Below are positions 60,787 to 64,000 of a stretch of DNA of 64,000 nucleotides, piece after piece. Position numbers and translations under genes: made by a program. Numbering within the stretch: position 1 is the stretch's first letter; every line of letters starts with the position of its first letter. The notes below the pieces were generated by a model. That model had not been told where the DNA came from, ran no database searches, and worked only from the letters and a program-made list of their open reading frames with translations. Source of the DNA: Streptomyces lienomycini (GTDB lineage: Bacteria > Actinomycetota > Actinomycetes > Streptomycetales > Streptomycetaceae); the NCBI RefSeq assembly GCF_027947595.1, contig NZ_CP116257.1, forward strand, positions 4,030,001-4,094,000, read 5' to 3'.

Positions 60787-62531
60787 GGCCGTGCTCCCTC
60801 CAGGCGCCAGCCGTGAGCGCGGGCCCGGCGCTGCCAGAAGGAGGCGTACGTGCCGCACGCCGTGATCAGGTCGTCGTGGGTGCCGCGCTCGGTGATCCGG
60901 CCGTTCTCCAGGACCAGGATCTGGTCGGCGTGGACGACGGTGCTGAGCCGGTGTGCGATGACCAGCAGCGTCTTGCGGTCGGCGAGGACGCGCACGGCCT
61001 CGGCGAACAGCGCCTCGTTCTCCTGGTCGAGCGCGGCGGTGGCCTCGTCGAGGACGAGGATCGGCGCGTCCTTCAGCAGGGCGCGGGCGATGGACACCCG
61101 CTGGCGCTGCCCGCCGGACAGCCGCGCGCCGCCCTCTCCCACCTTGGTGTCCCAGCCGTCGGGCAGTTCCCCGATCACCCGGTCGAGCCCGGACAGGGCG
61201 GCGGCCTCGGCCAGGTCGGCGGAGTCCGCGTCCGGGGCGGCGATCCTGACGTTCTCCTCGATCGTGCCGTCGAAGAGGTAGACGTCCTGGAAGACGAGCG
61301 AGACGTGAGCCGCCAGGTCGTCGGCGGTGATGTCGCGGACGTCGACGCCGCCGATGCGGACGGTGCCCTGCGTGGTGTCCCGGAAGCGGGCGATCAGCGA
61401 GGCGACCGTGGTCTTGCCGGCACCGGACGGGCCCACCAGCGCCGTCATACTGCGCTCGGGCAGGCGGAAGGTCACATCGTCCAGGACCGCGCGTTCGCCG
61501 GTCCCACCCGCACCGTAGCGGAAGGTCACCCCGGTGAACTCCACGCTCGCGTCATGGGGCGTCTGCGGCTCGGCGGGCTGGGGGAAGGGCGGTTCGTCGA
61601 GGACCGCGCCGAGCCGTTCCAGGGTGTTGCGGGCGATGCGCATGCCGGCGCCGGCCTCGGCGGCGGACGACACGCTGTCGATCAGGCGGACCAGCAGCAC
61701 CAGGAGCGCCAGCAGCGTGGGCACGGTGAGCGACCCGTCGAGCTGCCAGGACACGCCGAGGGCCAGCAGCAGGGCGAAGACGAGCCGGGTGGCGAAGGTG
61801 AAGGAGACCAGGCCGGGCAGGCCGCGCACGATGAGCCGACGGTCGGCGCGCGCCTCGGCCACCAGGGCGTCGTCCAGCGCGCCGTAGCCCTCCGCGGTCC
61901 GGCCGAACGCCCGTAGGACCGGCTGGTTGCGGGTGTACTCCAGCACCCGGTCTGCGGACTCACCGATCGCGGCGTCACGGCCGAGGTCGAGCCGGCGCAT
62001 CAGTGACGTGCTCCCCTGCTGGACGGCGTACAGCACGGGTGCGCAGACCAGGAGCACCAGGCCGGTGCGGACGTCGAAGAAGAACGTGGCCGCGATCAGG
62101 GTCACCGGGGTGAGGACGGAGCTGATGAACGGGCGCAGCAGGTGGGCCGGTGTGCTCATCACCTGGATGACGTTCTGCCCGGCGAGACGGCTGAACTCGG
62201 CGGTCCGGCCGGCGGTGAACCAGCCCAGCGGCAGGCGCAGCGCCTGGTCGGCCAGCCGCCGGTGCAGCACCCGGGAGAGCTGTGAGCCGACCGTGAACCC
62301 GCCGCTGAGAGCGGCCCCCTGGAGTGCCGCGTAGGCGATCACGCAGCCGGCGAACGCCGCCAGCCACGGCCGGACGTCGGCGGGGTCGGTCCCGAGCAGC
62401 GCCTTGAGGACGGGCACCAGAAGGGCGAAGGCGGCGCCCTGGAGTACGGCCGCGCCGCACTGGAGGAGCAGCAGCCGGTTCAGCGGCCGGGAGCCTTCCG
62501 GTCCCAGGACGCGGTAGAGCTGACGGATCAT
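60783..62531 (-). CDS. ABC transporter permease/ATPase (YbtQ/IrtB-like)
   Basis: 582 residues with a fused membrane and ATPase half. Six helices lie in the first 310 residues (LLLLQCGAAVLQGAAFALLV, GLVSFTFATRLVFALLLALG, PTLLALLVLLVRLIDSVSSA). The ATPase has Walker A LVGPSGAGKTTVASLIAR, signature RLSGGQRQRVSIARALL, Walker B ILVLDEATAALD and the H-loop IAHRLS. It overlaps both neighbours by 4 bases and forms a heterodimer with the preceding protein. Family pairs of this type import ferric-siderophore in YbtPQ and IrtAB. Confidence 0.92.
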   Translation of the reverse strand: MIRQLYRVLGPEGSRPLNRLLLLQCGAAVLQGAAFALLVPVLKALLGTDPADVRPWLAAFAGCVIAYAALQGAALSGGFTVGSQLSRVLHRRLADQALRLPLGWFTAGRTAEFSRLAGQNVIQVMSTPAHLLRPFISSVLTPVTLIAATFFFDVRTGLVLLVCAPVLYAVQQGSTSLMRRLDLGRDAAIGESADRVLEYTRNQPVLRAFGRTAEGYGALDDALVAEARADRRLIVRGLPGLVSFTFATRLVFALLLALGVSWQLDGSLTVPTLLALLVLLVRLIDSVSSAAEAGAGMRIARNTLERLGAVLDEPPFPQPAEPQTPHDASVEFTGVTFRYGAGGTGERAVLDDVTFRLPERSMTALVGPSGAGKTTVASLIARFRDTTQGTVRIGGVDVRDITADDLAAHVSLVFQDVYLFDGTIEENVRIAAPDADSADLAEAAALSGLDRVIGELPDGWDTKVGEGGARLSGGQRQRVSIARALLKDAPILVLDEATAALDQENEALFAEAVRVLADRKTLLVIAHRLSTVVHADQILVLENGRITERGTHDDLITACGTYASFWQRRARAHGWRLEGARP

Positions 62532-64000
62532 CGTGCGCTTCCCTCTCGGATGTCGGCCCCCGCGCGGGTGGGCCGCTGGTCCGGGACGCCGTCGGCGCCG
62601 TCCGGGTCCGCGTTTCGCTGGGCGTCCCACAGCGCGGTGTAGCGGCCCCCGGCGGCCAGCAGGTCGTCGTGGCGGCCCTGTTCGGTGACGCGTCCGTCCT
62701 CCAGCACCACGATCCGGTCGGCGGAGCGGACGGTCGACAGCCGGTGGGCGATGACGAGCAGGGTGCGGCCTGCCGCGAGCGCGGACAGGGCGTCCTGGAT
62801 CAGTGCCTCGGAGTGCGGGTCGGCGTAGGCGGTCGCCTCGTCGAGCACGAGGACGGGGGCGTCGGCGAGCAACGCCCGTGCGATGGACAGGCGTTGGGCC
62901 TCTCCTCCGGAGAGGGTGACGGCCGTGCCGAGTTCGGTCGCGTAGCCGTCGGGCAGCTCCGTGATCCGGTCGTGGATGCGGGCGGCGCGGGCGCACCGTT
63001 CGACTTCCTCGTCGGTGGCTTCGGGGCGGCCGAGCCGGATGTTGTCGGCGACGCCGGCCCGCAGCAGCCGTACGTCCTGGAGGACGAAGCCCACCCTTCG
63101 GTACAGCTCGGTGGCGGGGATGTCCCGCAGGTCGGCGCCGCCGAGTGTCACCGTGCCGGCCGTGACGTCGTGGAAGCGGGGCAGCAGCGAGGCCAGGGTG
63201 GACTTGCCCGAGCCGGAGGGGCCGACGAGCGCGGTGACGGTGCCGGGCGCGAGGTCGAGGTCGACTCCGCTGAGGACGTCGGTGTTCCCGTCGTAGGAGA
63301 AGGACACCGCGCGCAGACGGACGTGGTGGCCGTCGGGGAGGGCGGGGGCCGTGGGTTCGGGGAGGGTGGGAGTGTCCAGGAGTGCGGTGACGCGTACGGC
63401 GGCTGCCTGGCCGGCCCGGATCTGCTGGATGCGGGGGCCGACCACGCCCATGGGGGCGGCGACCGCGGGGCCGAGCAGGAGGAAGGGGACGAGTGCGGCG
63501 CCGGTCATCCATCCCTGGGTGACGAACACCGCGCCGGGGACGGCCAGGAGCAGCAGGACCACGGCCGGGGCGACCACCAGGATCGCGGCGGTGGAGGTGG
63601 CGAGGGTGGACCGGACCCAGCCGGAGAAGAAGTCGGCGAAGCCCTCGGTGGCACGGACGAAGCGCTCGTGGGCCCTGTGGCCGCGCCCGAAGCTCTTGAA
63701 GACGGCGATTCCGGAGGCGAACTCCACGGCTGCGGCGGAGATCCGGCCCGTCGCGGCGCCGAACTCGGCCATCTGCGCCGCCGCGCCCGCCATGGCCCGG
63801 CCGAACAGGAGCACGCCGAGCAGCAGGGGGGCCACGCTGATCAGGGCGAGGCGCCAGTCGACGGTGAACAGGTAGGCGAGGGTGAGCAGCGGGGCGGTGA
63901 GGACGGAGACGACGTCGAGGAGGGTGTGGGCGAACAGGGTGTGCAGGGCGCTCACGTCGTCCTGCACGGCCTGCTTGACCTCGCCGGTGCCCCGGTCGGT
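62528..64000 (-). CDS. ABC transporter permease/ATPase (YbtP/IrtA-like), incomplete at window edge
   Basis: About 490 residues are visible; the 5' end lies beyond the window. The membrane part includes FAHTLLDVVSVLTAPLLTLA and PAVVLLLLAVPGAVFVTQGW. The ATPase has VGPSGSGKSTLASLLPRF, TLSGGEAQRLSIARALLAD and VLVLDEATAYADPHSEALIQ. GEVKQAVQDDVSALHTLFAH near the left edge is the intracellular coupling helix. It is the first of three overlapping genes seen here (ABC, ABC, salicylate synthase), probably within a larger siderophore operon. Confidence 0.9.
   Translation of the reverse strand, partial: TDRGTGEVKQAVQDDVSALHTLFAHTLLDVVSVLTAPLLTLAYLFTVDWRLALISVAPLLLGVLLFGRAMAGAAAQMAEFGAATGRISAAAVEFASGIAVFKSFGRGHRAHERFVRATEGFADFFSGWVRSTLATSTAAILVVAPAVVLLLLAVPGAVFVTQGWMTGAALVPFLLLGPAVAAPMGVVGPRIQQIRAGQAAAVRVTALLDTPTLPEPTAPALPDGHHVRLRAVSFSYDGNTDVLSGVDLDLAPGTVTALVGPSGSGKSTLASLLPRFHDVTAGTVTLGGADLRDIPATELYRRVGFVLQDVRLLRAGVADNIRLGRPEATDEEVERCARAARIHDRITELPDGYATELGTAVTLSGGEAQRLSIARALLADAPVLVLDEATAYADPHSEALIQDALSALAAGRTLLVIAHRLSTVRSADRIVVLEDGRVTEQGRHDDLLAAGGRYTALWDAQRNADPDGADGVPDQRPTRAGADIREGSAR

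Overview
This is high-GC actinobacterial DNA, almost certainly from a Streptomyces chromosome. Third codon positions are strongly G/C, GGAGG-type ribosome sites are common, and 4-base ATGA/GTGA gene overlaps are frequent. There is a chaplin gene, a modular type I polyketide synthase carrying one TTA (bldA-type) codon, and many Streptomyces-style regulator/oxidoreductase pairs. The left 29 kb looks like accessory or chromosome-arm DNA: insertion sequences and decayed genes outnumber intact metabolic genes. The right 35 kb is mostly intact and functional.

Layout. 1-5 kb: a DUF5825-like gene cut off from its neighbours by the window edge, a broken epoxide hydrolase, and a run of nucleotide-binding oxidoreductases with a divergent LysR regulator. 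5-14.4 kb: a graveyard of an MFS fragment, a frameshifted phage-type integrase, a truncated IS110, IS630 fragments and ends, an inverted-repeat-bounded cassette holding a MerR regulator and an SDR enzyme, an intact IS256 inserted in a dead DNA ligase gene, and an aminoglycoside phosphotransferase fragment. 14.4-25.3 kb: membrane and hypothetical proteins, a large Tat-secreted discoidin-domain enzyme behind a LacI-type operator, GrpB, and an HxlR/hydrolase divergent pair with two palindromic operator candidates. 25.3-28.35 kb: an IS5 remnant, a complete IS5 with a -1 frameshift site, and a complete IS701, stacked on CTAG targets.

28.35-34.2 kb: a glutamate-synthase-like FMN protein, a secreted CHRD protein, and a TetR/NmrA divergent pair with a 23-bp palindrome. 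34.4-44.5 kb: a self-contained selenocysteine island. selA and selB run forward, tRNA-Sec lies antisense to the 3' end of selB, selD follows, and a convergent formate dehydrogenase operon (fdhB, nrfD-like, fdhA) has an in-frame UGA plus SECIS-like hairpin in fdhA. The island therefore encodes both the Sec machinery and its client enzyme.

44.8-55.8 kb: an FG-GAP-like membrane protein, then one very large PKS with the order acyl-CoA ligase, ACP, KS, AT, DH, KR, ACP. Its thioesterase lies in the -1 frame. An alpha/beta-hydrolase lipoprotein closes the region. 56-64 kb: a stand-alone cytochrome c oxidase subunit I with a coupled small membrane protein, a rifampin ADP-ribosyltransferase, a chaplin, and the edge of a siderophore locus (salicylate synthase plus two overlapping ABC exporter-type ATPases of the YbtPQ/IrtAB kind).

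All functional calls come from reading the translations and motifs. No database search was run.
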